51,078 nt of DNA from Nitrospinota bacterium (GTDB lineage Bacteria > Nitrospinota > Nitrospinia > UBA9942). The stretch lies in NCBI GenBank assembly GCA_016194325.1, contig JACQBS010000108.1, positions 1 to 51,078 on the forward strand, written 5' to 3'. The translations under genes were made by a program, and so were the position numbers. The notes below the pieces were generated by a model. That model was not told the origin of the DNA and did no database searches. It was given only the letters and a program-made list of their open reading frames with translations. Each line of letters opens with the position of its first letter. The stretch's first letter is position 1. Positions 25,139-33,577 of this stretch are shown in pieces.

Positions 25139-26425
25139 TCAGAACATCCTTGGACCTGTCGGTCGAGGCTGCCCCCTGGCTTTTATAAGTGATTCAACAA
25201 TCAATTCCTGCCCCTCTTTTATATCCCCGGAGATTAACTCTGTATAATTTCCATCACTTATACCTGTAGCCGCCTTTATCCGTTTCGGTTTTCTGTCTTC
25301 TATTATCCAGACACCGCTGCTTTTTTCTCTTGCTGTAACTTTATCCTGCATCTCGGGCGGTTTGAACCGTAACGCAGCATTGGGTATTTTAAGGACATCT
25401 TTTCTATTTAATACCCTTATTGAGACATTAGCTGTCATGCCGGGCTTAAGCCTGAGTTCTGAATTGTCCACCTTAACTACCACATCATAGGTAACTACAT
25501 TCTGGATAGTTATAGGTGCATTCCTGATCTCTGACACACTGCCTTTAAAAATAGTGTCGGGATAGGCATCTACCGTAAACTCTACAGGCTGACCAACCCT
25601 GATATTACCTATATCTGCCTCGGAGATATTGCTGTCTATCTGCATCTTTGTCAGGTCCTGAGCAATATTAAAAAGTGTCGGAGTTTGGAAGCTTGCTGCT
25701 ACAGTCTGTCCAACATCAACATTACGGGAAACTACTATGCCGTTGACAGGTGCAAGTATCCGTGTATGCTCAAAATCTAATCTGGCTGTATCAAGACTTG
25801 CCTCGTTCTGCTTTACCTGTGCCAGAGAGGCTTTATATTGGGCTTCTGCGGCATTTAACTGGGCAATGTTTGAATCGTGCAATGCCTCTATAGACTTCAG
25901 CTGGGCAACCTGTGAGTCGTAACTGTACTGGCTGCTATCCATATCCTTCTGGCTGGCAAGCCCTTCTTCCCGGAGTCTTTTAATCCTGTCAAGGTTTATC
26001 CTGACATCTGCTACCGCAACCCGTCCCTTGTCTATATCTGACTTTGAGGCATTAAGCCGTGCCTTGAGGTTTTCTATATTTGCCCTTGCATTCTCAACAC
26101 TTGCCTTTGCAGACTCAAGGTTTGCCTCTGCCTGTCTCACTTTGGTTGTGAATTGTGCAGGGTCTATCTCTGCTATTACCTGACCCTTTTTAACAGGTGA
26201 GTTGAAGTCCACATAAATGTTTTTAATAGTCCCTGATACCTGTGTTCCCACTAAAACTGTGGTTACAGCATTTACAGTGCCTGTAGCAGTAACAGTCGCC
26301 TCAATATCTCCCCTTGTGACCTTCTCGGTTTTGAATTTTAGCTCGTTATTTTTGTTTCTGAATGACACAAATGCAATTGTGCCAAGGATTAATAGAATTA
26401 AGATGCCAATCAGTATTTTCTTCAT
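25139..26425 (-). CDS. MacA-like periplasmic adaptor (HlyD/RND family)
   Basis: ATG 26425 is preferred over an upstream TTG. A signal/anchor helix (4-22) leads into the split biotinyl-lipoyl domain (GTQVSGTIKNIYVDFNSPVKKGQVIAEID and ILAPVNGIVVSRNVDVGQTV), separated by a long Ala-rich coiled-coil hairpin (about 90-200). A beta-barrel and a membrane-proximal domain (VWIIEDRKPKRIKAATGISDGNYTEL) follow. The adaptor links MacB to an outer-membrane channel. Substrate unknown. Confidence 0.9.
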   Translation of the reverse strand: MKKILIGILILLILGTIAFVSFRNKNNELKFKTEKVTRGDIEATVTATGTVNAVTTVLVGTQVSGTIKNIYVDFNSPVKKGQVIAEIDPAQFTTKVRQAEANLESAKASVENARANIENLKARLNASKSDIDKGRVAVADVRINLDRIKRLREEGLASQKDMDSSQYSYDSQVAQLKSIEALHDSNIAQLNAAEAQYKASLAQVKQNEASLDTARLDFEHTRILAPVNGIVVSRNVDVGQTVAASFQTPTLFNIAQDLTKMQIDSNISEADIGNIRVGQPVEFTVDAYPDTIFKGSVSEIRNAPITIQNVVTYDVVVKVDNSELRLKPGMTANVSIRVLNRKDVLKIPNAALRFKPPEMQDKVTAREKSSGVWIIEDRKPKRIKAATGISDGNYTELISGDIKEGQELIVESLIKARGQPRPTGPRMF

Positions 26426-26485
26426 TTCACTAAATCCTTTCAAATTAAGAGGCTGTAAAAAAAGCCTTATTGCGTCACACTGAAT

Positions 26486-27628
26486 TTATTCCGAATCTAA
26501 AATATCCTCCGTGTGAAGAGGCATAAACCATTTCTGTGCAACAAAAGTTGGAATTACTGCACTTGCAATAAGCACACCTGCCAAAACAGAATACTGCACC
26601 TGATTTATAAAACCTGAATGTAAGCCGAATACACTTGCAATCAGCCCGAATGTTAAGCCTGTGCTCATTAAAAGTGTTGTATAAATATTTCCATCGGGAA
26701 TATATCTTTTTGCAAAGAAGTAAACACCAATAAATTTCATCAATTGTTTTATGACAAAAAAGGCAATGAAAAGTCCAAATGCAGATAGAATTAATGGGAA
26801 TGAGACCTTTAAGCCCCCGACAATGAAAAAGAGGGGGGTGATAATTGCAAAGGAGACAGTTCTTAACCTGTTTTTTACGACCTTAGTTTCAGATGTTTCA
26901 GTAAAATGTTTTGACATTAAGAGGCCCAAAACAAATGCAGGCAGTATTGCATGACCTTCTCCCAGATTTGCAAAATATATGAAGATTAGCAACAGGAGAA
27001 AAATATATTTTATCTCAGGCTCAATTACCTTATTTTTCAGTTTAGGATTATCAAAGACCTGATGGGAAAATCGGGTTGCCAGTATTATTACTAATATGGA
27101 GACTATAATGAAGACGACTGTAAATAGAGTCGGTTTTATGAATATGACACTCAAAGTAAGTGCGACCCACATATTTGTTATAAAGGTGGCTGCCATAATC
27201 AATTTGCCAATCCCTGTTTTTGAAATATTGGTTTCTACTAAGACAGAATAAACGACAGCAATAGAGGTTTCTGACAGGGCGGTTCCGGCAATCAATGATG
27301 CAGAAAGACTCCAGCCTATGACATAGTATGTATAGAGAAATGCCCCGATAAAAGGTGTTAAAAAGGAAAATGCACCAATAAGAAAACTCTCTTTAAATTT
27401 TTCCTTCATTAATCGGGTATCAATCTCAGCGCCTGCCAAAAAGGTTAAAATAATTCCGCCGAAGTTTGCCAGATATATCATCCACTCTTCAGCCTTGAGT
27501 CCAAGATTTCCAGAGACAGCCCCTAAGAGAATCTCAATTATTGCTACTGATATGCCAATTCTTAATGAAATAAGACTTGAGAAAAAGACTAATAAGCCAA
27601 CAATTAGTGGTGTAAAATCCGCCTTCAA
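26486..27628 (-). CDS. CPA2-type cation/proton antiporter
   Basis: A 380-residue protein with about twelve helices of the Na_H_Exchanger (KefB/CPA2) fold. TM regions include LANFGGIILTFLAGAEID, ATFITNMWVALTL (carrying an Asn where CPA2 members bear Asn-Asp or Asp pairs) and STGLTFGLIASVFGL. No C-terminal RCK/TrkA domain is present. Translation starts at TTG 27628, supported by GGAGG 5 nt upstream. Ion specificity (Na+ or K+) is unresolved. It lies between the MacAB operon and the cytochrome assembly operon and may be separately transcribed. Confidence 0.85.
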   Translation of the reverse strand: MKADFTPLIVGLLVFFSSLISLRIGISVAIIEILLGAVSGNLGLKAEEWMIYLANFGGIILTFLAGAEIDTRLMKEKFKESFLIGAFSFLTPFIGAFLYTYYVIGWSLSASLIAGTALSETSIAVVYSVLVETNISKTGIGKLIMAATFITNMWVALTLSVIFIKPTLFTVVFIIVSILVIILATRFSHQVFDNPKLKNKVIEPEIKYIFLLLLIFIYFANLGEGHAILPAFVLGLLMSKHFTETSETKVVKNRLRTVSFAIITPLFFIVGGLKVSFPLILSAFGLFIAFFVIKQLMKFIGVYFFAKRYIPDGNIYTTLLMSTGLTFGLIASVFGLHSGFINQVQYSVLAGVLIASAVIPTFVAQKWFMPLHTEDILDSE

Positions 27629-27694
27629 GATAACCTCCCTTTTTTTAATTTGTAGGAGTTATCAGCCATAAAGGCGGTTAAAGGTGAACTCCAT

Positions 27695-27725
27695 CACCTC
27701 CCTTTTAAGGAAGGGGGGTTTTTTA
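27695..27725. repeat. short palindrome, possible terminator of the assembly operon
   Basis: cctcccttttaaggaagggggg ends in a T-run on the plus strand. It lies just beyond the stop codon of the TlpA-like gene, so it could end transcription from either side. Confidence 0.45.
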
Positions 27726-28271
27726 GAGTATTGCTGCTAACTTTTTAGATAAATCCTCTTTTGTCAGCATACCTATGAAACTGTCTTTTATGAGTCCATC
27801 TCTATCTATGAAGAAACTCATGGGTATTCCAAATACCCTATAGGCATCGCTGATAGTCCCTTCAATATCTAATAAAATCGGATATGTCATCTTATAGTCC
27901 TTTGAAAATTTTGATACCTTTGATACATTCTCCTTTATATTAACCCCGAGGATTACAAGCCCTTTATCCTTATTTTCATCATAACTTTTTTGTAAATCTG
28001 GTATCTCCTCTCTGCAGGGATAGCACCATGTTGCCCAGAAATTAATAATAACTGCCTTTCCCTTAAGGCTGCTTAATTTTACATCATTGCCGCTTAAGTC
28101 CTTCAATGTAAAATCCTGTGCAGGTTTTGGTTCAGAGACCTTGGCAGTCTTTTCTTCCTTTGAGTTGTCTGTTGACTCCGGACTACTACAGCTTATGGCT
28201 ATGAGAAATAATAAGATTAAAATATAATATAATTTGAAATTTGAAATTTGAACTTTGAACTTTTTATTCAT
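27723..28271 (-). CDS. TlpA/ResA-like thioredoxin lipoprotein
   Basis: ATG 28271 (GGAGGG 5 nt upstream) gives a 182-residue lipoprotein. The signal peptide ends LIAISC with lipidated C28, and a Ser/Glu/Lys linker leads into a thioredoxin fold with INFWATWCYPCREE (C83, C86) and cis-Pro in VFGIPMSFFID. TlpA/ResA proteins reduce apocytochrome cysteines or copper-site thiols before cofactor insertion. Its ATG overlaps the CX3CH cytochrome stop (ATGA). The first codons (KFKVQISNFKLYY) are encoded by an aaatttg word repeat. Confidence 0.9.
   Translation of the reverse strand: MNKKFKVQISNFKLYYILILLFLIAISCSSPESTDNSKEEKTAKVSEPKPAQDFTLKDLSGNDVKLSSLKGKAVIINFWATWCYPCREEIPDLQKSYDENKDKGLVILGVNIKENVSKVSKFSKDYKMTYPILLDIEGTISDAYRVFGIPMSFFIDRDGLIKDSFIGMLTKEDLSKKLAAIL
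28228..28268. repeat. aaatttg word repeat inside a signal peptide
   Basis: Tandem degenerate attttgaaatttgaactttg words form codons 2-14 of the TlpA-like lipoprotein. The same family appears at 40404, 45680 and 46640-46760. Confidence 0.75.
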
Positions 28272-29089
28272 ATTCCCTCCGGATATACAATCGGCAAATT
28301 CCACCTGAATATCCTATCATCTTTTGTAGCCATATTTCTTATTATCAGTTCAAAATATTCTGCCTTATCATCAAGTATTTCTTTTTTAAATTTTACTATC
28401 CCCTCCCTGTGATGTTTATCCCATGTCTCAAACCTCAGTTCCCATCCTTTATTTGCAGGGTATTCTTTATTATTTATCCTCAAGTAAGATAATTCATCAA
28501 GAGGATAATTCTCAAGTCTGCCGTCATGGACGTTCAGGCTTATTATAAATACTATGTTATTTTCAACATCATATTTTTTTATCAGGGCAGGTGCACCTAT
28601 AGATTTAAGGTATTCGGATGTAGCGTATGTAATATCAGCGTATACATCTCCATATCCCATATCATTCCTCCATAAGAGCCGTTGAATCTGTTTTACTATT
28701 TTATAAGGCAGATTAGATTGTGGAACTGGATAGGTTTCTTTTAAATAATTTGTGATAACATCAGCCTCTTTACTGGTCATCTCAACCCCTCTTTCAGTCC
28801 TCATCTTATCTACTACCTGTAACCATCCTGCAGGGGGGAGAAGGACCATTTTTATAACCTCATCACCGTGACATTTACGGTAACATTTTTGCTGATACAA
28901 GACCCTCGCCTCTTTTTCACTTAGATTTTTTATCAAAGAGTGCCTGAACATAAATAGTTTTGCTAAGCCATAGACATAATCAATATCATCTTTAATGCCG
29001 GAACCTTCGGAGGTAGCAAAGAAGATTGCTGGTATGGAAAGGGAGGTGACTATAAGAAAAGTAATAGAAATTTTTTTAAAGAATTTCAT
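28268..29089 (-). CDS. periplasmic cytochrome-like protein with CX3CH heme motif
   Basis: Signal peptide (1-25) and a cytochrome-like domain whose only heme motif is C69-Y-R-K-C73-H74, one residue longer than CXXCH. The helix pattern LSEKEARVLYQQKC...VDKMRTERGVEMTSKEADVITNYLKETYP resembles quinohemoprotein/P840-cytochrome-type class I domains. The C-terminal 130 residues form a beta-rich domain (IVFIISLNVHDGRLENYPL) with no recognised family. The repeat upstream leaves no clear ribosome site. It lies in the assembly operon between a SUMF1-domain gene and TlpA. Whether heme is attached is unknown. Confidence 0.75.
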   Translation of the reverse strand: MKFFKKISITFLIVTSLSIPAIFFATSEGSGIKDDIDYVYGLAKLFMFRHSLIKNLSEKEARVLYQQKCYRKCHGDEVIKMVLLPPAGWLQVVDKMRTERGVEMTSKEADVITNYLKETYPVPQSNLPYKIVKQIQRLLWRNDMGYGDVYADITYATSEYLKSIGAPALIKKYDVENNIVFIISLNVHDGRLENYPLDELSYLRINNKEYPANKGWELRFETWDKHHREGIVKFKKEILDDKAEYFELIIRNMATKDDRIFRWNLPIVYPEGI

Positions 29090-29095
29090 TAATTA

Positions 29096-29128
29096 AATCT
29101 GTGAAAATCTGTGTTAATCTGTGGTTAA
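29096..29128. repeat. single-armed ctgtg word repeat
   Basis: aatctgtgaaaatctgtgtt plus ttaatctgtgg, a half element of the ccacaga family, occupies most of the gap between the SUMF1-domain gene and the CX3CH gene. Confidence 0.65.
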
Positions 29129-29137
29129 ATTATGTTT

Positions 29138-30043
29138 TTATTCTTTGTAATCCATTACACATCTGAATCCGTAATCATTGGACTCCATATCAGGGCTTTC
29201 ACCAAGCCTTACAGCGCTTCTTACACTGACGGCTGGGCTCATCCATGAGCCCCCTTTAATAACCCTAAGCTCTTTTTCTTTATTATACCATGTGTCTGTC
29301 CATTCCCACACATTTCCTGCCATATCATATAAGCCGTAAGGGCTCTTACCCTCTTTATATTTATCTACCTCTGTTGTGCCTCCAAGTGCTGTAGAACCTG
29401 ATGTCTCCTGTGTAAACTGCCCTACCCTGGCACTACCGCCGAATCCTGATTCATAGGAGTTGCACATTGATTTATTAAATTCATTGCCCCACGGATATAT
29501 CCTTCCATCTGTCCCCCTCGCAGCCTTTTCCCACTCTTCCTCGGTTGGAAGTCTCTTTCCAGCCCATTTACAGTATTCATTTGCCTTATTCCATTTTATA
29601 TTGACTATGGGGTGTTTTGCCCTGTCTGATGGGAAACTGTGGTTTGGGTCAAATTTTTTATACTCTACATTTGTTACCTCATGGACATCTATATAAAATT
29701 GTGGAAGGTTAATTTTCTTCTTAGGTTCTTCGTCTGAATACCACTTTGCCTTACCGCCTGAGTTTTTGATTACATTTTCTATTTCTGTCCTATCACTCCC
29801 CATTATAAACTCTCCGGCAGGTATCAGAACCATATCTTCCGGGATTGAGGGAGATTCTGCCGATATTGCAAATTGCAAATTGCAAATTGCAAAAGTCAAA
29901 AAGAAAAGCAAAATCCCGAACACGAATAACACGAATGGACGAATTACACGAATAATTAATAGGAAAAAATAATTTGGCTTTTTATTTGTGGCATTCGTAT
30001 ATTTGTGTAATTCGTGTTCTAAATATTTATCTGTGTAAATCAT
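29138..30043 (-). CDS. SUMF1/FGE-fold protein with repeat-coded N-terminus (copy 1)
   Basis: Residues about 60-301 show the formylglycine-generating-enzyme/C-type lectin fold: DMVLIPAGEFIMGSD, FYIDVHEVTNVEYKKF, GKRLPTEEEWEKAARGTDGRIYPWG, YDMAGNVWEWTDTWY, VIKGGSW, DYGFRC. The paired catalytic cysteines that follow GGSY in true FGEs are missing, so sulfatase activation is unlikely. Residues 8-60 come from cacgaat and gcaaatt repeats; the hydrophobic stretch FVLFVFGILLFFLTFAI may still work as a signal. Part of the cytochrome assembly operon. Confidence 0.85.
   Translation of the reverse strand: MIYTDKYLEHELHKYTNATNKKPNYFFLLIIRVIRPFVLFVFGILLFFLTFAICNLQFAISAESPSIPEDMVLIPAGEFIMGSDRTEIENVIKNSGGKAKWYSDEEPKKKINLPQFYIDVHEVTNVEYKKFDPNHSFPSDRAKHPIVNIKWNKANEYCKWAGKRLPTEEEWEKAARGTDGRIYPWGNEFNKSMCNSYESGFGGSARVGQFTQETSGSTALGGTTEVDKYKEGKSPYGLYDMAGNVWEWTDTWYNKEKELRVIKGGSWMSPAVSVRSAVRLGESPDMESNDYGFRCVMDYKE
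29868..30022. repeat. palindromic word repeat overlapping the SUMF1-domain gene start
   Basis: gcaaattgcaaattgcaaatt (29868 on, about three units) adjoins a cacgaat hairpin: arm gaacacgaataacacgaatg (29918 on) against gcattcgtatatttgtgtaa (29991 on). All of it is inside the open frame of the SUMF1-domain gene. Confidence 0.85.
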
Positions 30044-30066
30044 GATAAATCCTGTAAACCTGCGTT

Positions 30067-30504
30067 CTAATAACTTTTTCTCTTTTTTAAAAAATCAGTT
30101 ATACCATTTAGAATTAGATATAATACACCTGACCATACAAAGACAAGGGCAATAAAGAGTGCAATATCACTTAGAGGATAGCCGCCCCTTGTAATCTGAT
30201 ACCATTTTCCGTGTATTCTCTGTAGCGGGGTAAGCATTGACTCTTTTCCAAACCGTTTGAAAAAATATCCCTCAATATCATCCTTGCCTGCACCTGCCAT
30301 CAGCCTTTTTCCTATCATATCCTTCCATTCCATTCCGCAGCTCATGTGACAGTCTTCAAGAACCATCGGGCATTCACACGGGCAGGCGATGTTATGGGAT
30401 ATGCCCATTACGGTATCCGCAGCAGCAGAAGACCAGAAGACATATTTTATAACAGAGAAGATAATTATAATTGATAAAGATAGAAGGAATGTTTTAATTT
30501 TCAT
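30067..30504 (-). CDS. CcmH-like cytochrome c assembly protein with CPCEC motif
   Basis: ATG 30504 is preferred to an upstream TTG. The 145-residue protein has an N-terminal helix (5-24), a Cys-rich segment CPCECPMVLEDCHMSC (C41, C43, C45, C52, C56), a helical domain (KDMIGKRLMAGAGKDDIEGYFFKRFGKESML) matching the CcmH/CycL fold, and a C-terminal membrane helix (112-135). Canonical CcmH uses LRCxxC to reduce apocytochrome; the CxCxC variant occurs in CcmH-like proteins of other phyla. It fits with the CcdA-like and thioredoxin genes upstream. Confidence 0.82.
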   Translation of the reverse strand: MKIKTFLLSLSIIIIFSVIKYVFWSSAAADTVMGISHNIACPCECPMVLEDCHMSCGMEWKDMIGKRLMAGAGKDDIEGYFFKRFGKESMLTPLQRIHGKWYQITRGGYPLSDIALFIALVFVWSGVLYLILNGITDFLKKRKSY

Positions 30505-30530
30505 ATTCAAAGGAAATATAAAAGCTTTAA

Positions 30531-30639
30531 GAACACGAATTTCACGAATATGCGAATATCACGAATGAGAAACAAAGTAAAACTAAATTATTTTCTATTT
30601 GAATTATTTGTGTAATTCGTCCATTCGTGTCATTCGTGT

Positions 30640-30642
<3 letters not shown>
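30531..30642. repeat. palindromic word repeat (cacgaat) at a gene 3' end
   Basis: Arm gaacacgaatttcacgaata (30531 on) against tgtaattcgtccattcgtgt and cattcgtgttca (to 30642). Its border tca is read as the TGA stop of the adjoining minus-strand gene. Confidence 0.85.
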
Positions 30643-31429
<787 letters not shown>

Positions 31430-31440
<11 letters not shown>

Positions 31441-32143
31441 GTAATAACCACCCTACAAGATAACTTTTATATATGGTCATCCAGTTTGCCAATATCAGGA
31501 TTGACATGGTGATGAGGAGCCCGCCACTGATACGCTGGATGACAATTCTGATATTCTTCAAGTTATCAATGGATAGTGTTTTTGAGATTGTAAGTCCTAC
31601 AATGCTAAATGCAGTGGAGATGCCAAGAGAATAAAAACTGAGCATCAAAGTTCCCCCTGATACTGTTTCAGATGATTTGGTAAGTTGATAAATAGATGTC
31701 AGTGTCGGTGTTACACAGGGTTGATACGCCATTGCAAAGGAAAATCCAATTAAAAGCCCGCCAAATCTTCTATACAATTTCCCTTTATCTTCAGCTATGC
31801 GAAATAGTCCGATAAAGTAAAGACCCATTAACAAGAGGAATACACCGCCGAATTGATTTAAGATAGTTAAATATCCAAAAATTACATTACTGATAGATGT
31901 AGCAGAGGCACCCAAAATTATATAACCTGTCATGAACCCTGCGAGACACAATATGCCCCCTGTAATTATATCTGGTAAGGCATCTGTCCATTTTCCATTC
32001 CCTGGTGAGCCTGTCGAATCCATCTCCATCATTGTTAGTCCTGTGACATAGGCTATAAAAAATGGTGTCACCTGAAAGAGACAGAAAAACCAGATGGAGA
32101 AGAAGTTATGCAGACCTCCTATGTATGCCTCAAAATAGCTCAT
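31430..32143 (-). CDS. CcdA/DsbD-family membrane thiol-electron transporter, atypical cysteines
   Basis: A 237-residue protein with six helices. It aligns with CcdA, which moves reductant from cytoplasmic thioredoxin to periplasmic acceptors for cytochrome c maturation. The second redox Cys is in place (C143 in MAYQPCVTPTLTSIY). At the first site the usual PCxxP reads FQVTPFF, with the nearest Cys (C21) three residues upstream. An extra C66 sits in helix 2. The start ATG lies at the edge of a ttcatag repeat and lacks a ribosome site. Confidence 0.85.
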
Positions 32144-32204
32144 GGTTCATAGTTCATAGTTCATAATTCATGGCTATCAGCTATCAGCCATGAGCTATGA
32201 GCTT
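32144..32204. repeat. word repeats ttcatag and gctatca at a gene junction
   Basis: Tandem gttcatagttcatagttcat joins a small hairpin ctatcagccatgagctatgag. It spans the gap between the thioredoxin-like and CcdA-like genes and enters the thioredoxin-like 3' end. Confidence 0.8.
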
Positions 32205-32762
32205 TTGAATCCTTTCTGAGATTTCTTCATATTTTTTTAATTTACCAACAAAGATAGAATCTATCTTCCCTTCTTTATTGATAAAAATCGTAGTCGGAGT
32301 CGTTGTTACTCCATAGCTCCTTGCAATCTCCTGTTTCAAGTCAAATCCCGCCGGGAATTTGAGTTTATGCTTTTCTAAAAATTTAGAGAGGTCTATTTCA
32401 TTATCCTGAATACCTATACCTATTAAGCTAACTCCGCTAAATTCTTCAGATGCCTGTTTCAGAAATTGTGCAGATGCATTGGAGCATGGGCACCAGTTTG
32501 CATAGAAAAACATTACCATCGGCTTCCCATCCGCACCTGAACCCTCATGATGGTGGGCATGGTGAGGGGAAAAATTAAATGTTGTCCCGTCTACCAATTT
32601 TAGAGAAAAATTTGGGGCTTTATCTCCTACCTTGAGGGGTGTTATCGGGGGTGTATAATTTAATATACCCCTTAAAACAAGGGCAACAGCAACAAGGATG
32701 ATGATTTTGTTAATCTGAAATGATTCACTTATTGTTGCCCCTCTTTCAATGGAGGTGTCCAC
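32184..32762 (-). CDS. membrane-anchored thioredoxin-like protein with CPCS site and His-rich insert
   Basis: The start is set at GTG 32762 because GGAGG lies 5 nt upstream; an ATG at 32828 would give 83 nt of overlap and no better site. From GTG there is one anchor helix (about 17-35), then a thioredoxin/AhpC fold: DKAPNFSLKLVDGTTFNF, His-rich HHAHHH (67-72), FFYANWCPCSNA (C91, C93) and cis-Pro region GVTTTPTTIFIN. The WCPC-S site differs from the usual WCxxC. The last five codons and the stop are repeat-derived. Probably passes electrons from CcdA (inference). Confidence 0.83.
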   Translation of the reverse strand: MDTSIERGATISESFQINKIIILVAVALVLRGILNYTPPITPLKVGDKAPNFSLKLVDGTTFNFSPHHAHHHEGSGADGKPMVMFFYANWCPCSNASAQFLKQASEEFSGVSLIGIGIQDNEIDLSKFLEKHKLKFPAGFDLKQEIARSYGVTTTPTTIFINKEGKIDSIFVGKLKKYEEISERIQKLIAHG

Positions 32763-33297
32763 TTTCTCCTCCAAGTCCTTCAGGCTGGTATGTTCCTTTA
32801 ACTTTAGTTCCGCTCTTTCTAAGGGCATATTCTATCTTCCTTTTTTCTATTGGTGTATTATAAAGGTCAATCAAGACCCTGTTATTACCAATCAGTTTTA
32901 ACAGGTCATCTTTTCTGAAATCCCCCTCCCAGTTTCCAACCAATGCATTCCATGTCTGAGCTATAGCAGATGCCTGATAATCTGTAATATCTGAAAAATT
33001 CTTGTGAGGCTCCCTTGCCCTGTATTCTTCAAGGAACTTTCTCATATGAGGGACTACTGTGATAAAGGGCGGGCCGCATCTGTGGCAATATTTTAAGATT
33101 CTTTCTGTGTCATGGCACTGCGTGCATTTCTCTGTAGCCAATGCCTTTGCATCATCAGGGGAGTATTCTATATACCCCCTCGCCTTTATCTCATCGGTTA
33201 TCTTTTTGCCGATACTATTGGGAACAGCTATCACCAGTGTAAACCCTGCAACGATTACAACAAATATACTTATAAAAATTATAGTTTTCTTTTTCAT
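32746..33297 (-). CDS. small membrane-anchored cytochrome c, first gene of the assembly operon
   Basis: Anchor helix (5-24), heme motif C58-T-Q-C-H62 in KALATEKCTQCHDTERIL, and a second cysteine pair C71/C74 in KYCHRCGPPF that could bind metal or form a disulfide. The rest is helical and polar. The fold resembles the P840/quinohemoprotein-type cytochrome domain also seen in the CX3CH protein (HDTERI, VVPHMRKFLEEY, SDITDYQASAIAQTWN). GGGGGGGG precedes the start. It heads the eight-gene minus-strand run. Confidence 0.82.
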   Translation of the reverse strand: MKKKTIIFISIFVVIVAGFTLVIAVPNSIGKKITDEIKARGYIEYSPDDAKALATEKCTQCHDTERILKYCHRCGPPFITVVPHMRKFLEEYRAREPHKNFSDITDYQASAIAQTWNALVGNWEGDFRKDDLLKLIGNNRVLIDLYNTPIEKRKIEYALRKSGTKVKGTYQPEGLGGESGHLH

Positions 33298-33393
33298 GTT
33301 ATACCCCCCCCTTTAAGCCTGACTTATTGTTTACTATAATAAGTATTATAACAGAATGATACTAAAATTTAACAGATTATTTAGCTGCTGCCC

Positions 33394-33440
33394 CTCCCCA
33401 TTTAAGGAGAGGCAGCAACCTGTTGAGGGAAGGAGGGAAA
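33394..33440. repeat. short REP-like palindrome
   Basis: ctgcccctccccatttaagg / gagaggcagcaacctgttg... gaaggaggg in the divergent gap between the assembly operon and the sigma-54 regulator. Confidence 0.5.
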
Positions 33441-33467
33441 AAGACTAATTAGTTCATCTAAATATTA

Positions 33468-33487
33468 AAACAAATGATTATTTGTTT
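33468..33487. promoter_or_regulatory. palindrome, possible activator site for the sigma-54 promoter
   Basis: AAACAAAT-gatt-ATTTGTTT, centred about 60 nt upstream of the -24 element at 33538, a plausible position for an upstream activator site. Binding by the encoded regulator is conjecture. Confidence 0.35.
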
Positions 33488-33537
33488 TTATTCCCGAAAA
33501 TGTTATTTTTTTAGTATATTAAAGATTAGCATAGATT

Positions 33538-33553
33538 TGGTATGTAGTTTGCT
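33538..33553 (+). promoter_or_regulatory. sigma-54 (RpoN) promoter of the NtrC-type regulator gene
   Basis: TGGTATG-TAGT-TTGCT with GG and GC exactly 10 nt apart matches the -24/-12 consensus TGGYAYR-N4-TTGCW. The predicted start falls near 33564, at the ribosome site of the gene. Confidence 0.7.
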
Positions 33554-33577
33554 CTATATATTTAGGAGAAAAAATAG

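Noticed and set aside
32763..32828. ATG 32828 as start of the thioredoxin-like gene
   Set aside because: It would overlap the upstream cytochrome by 83 nt without a ribosome site, while GTG 32762 has GGAGG at ideal spacing.
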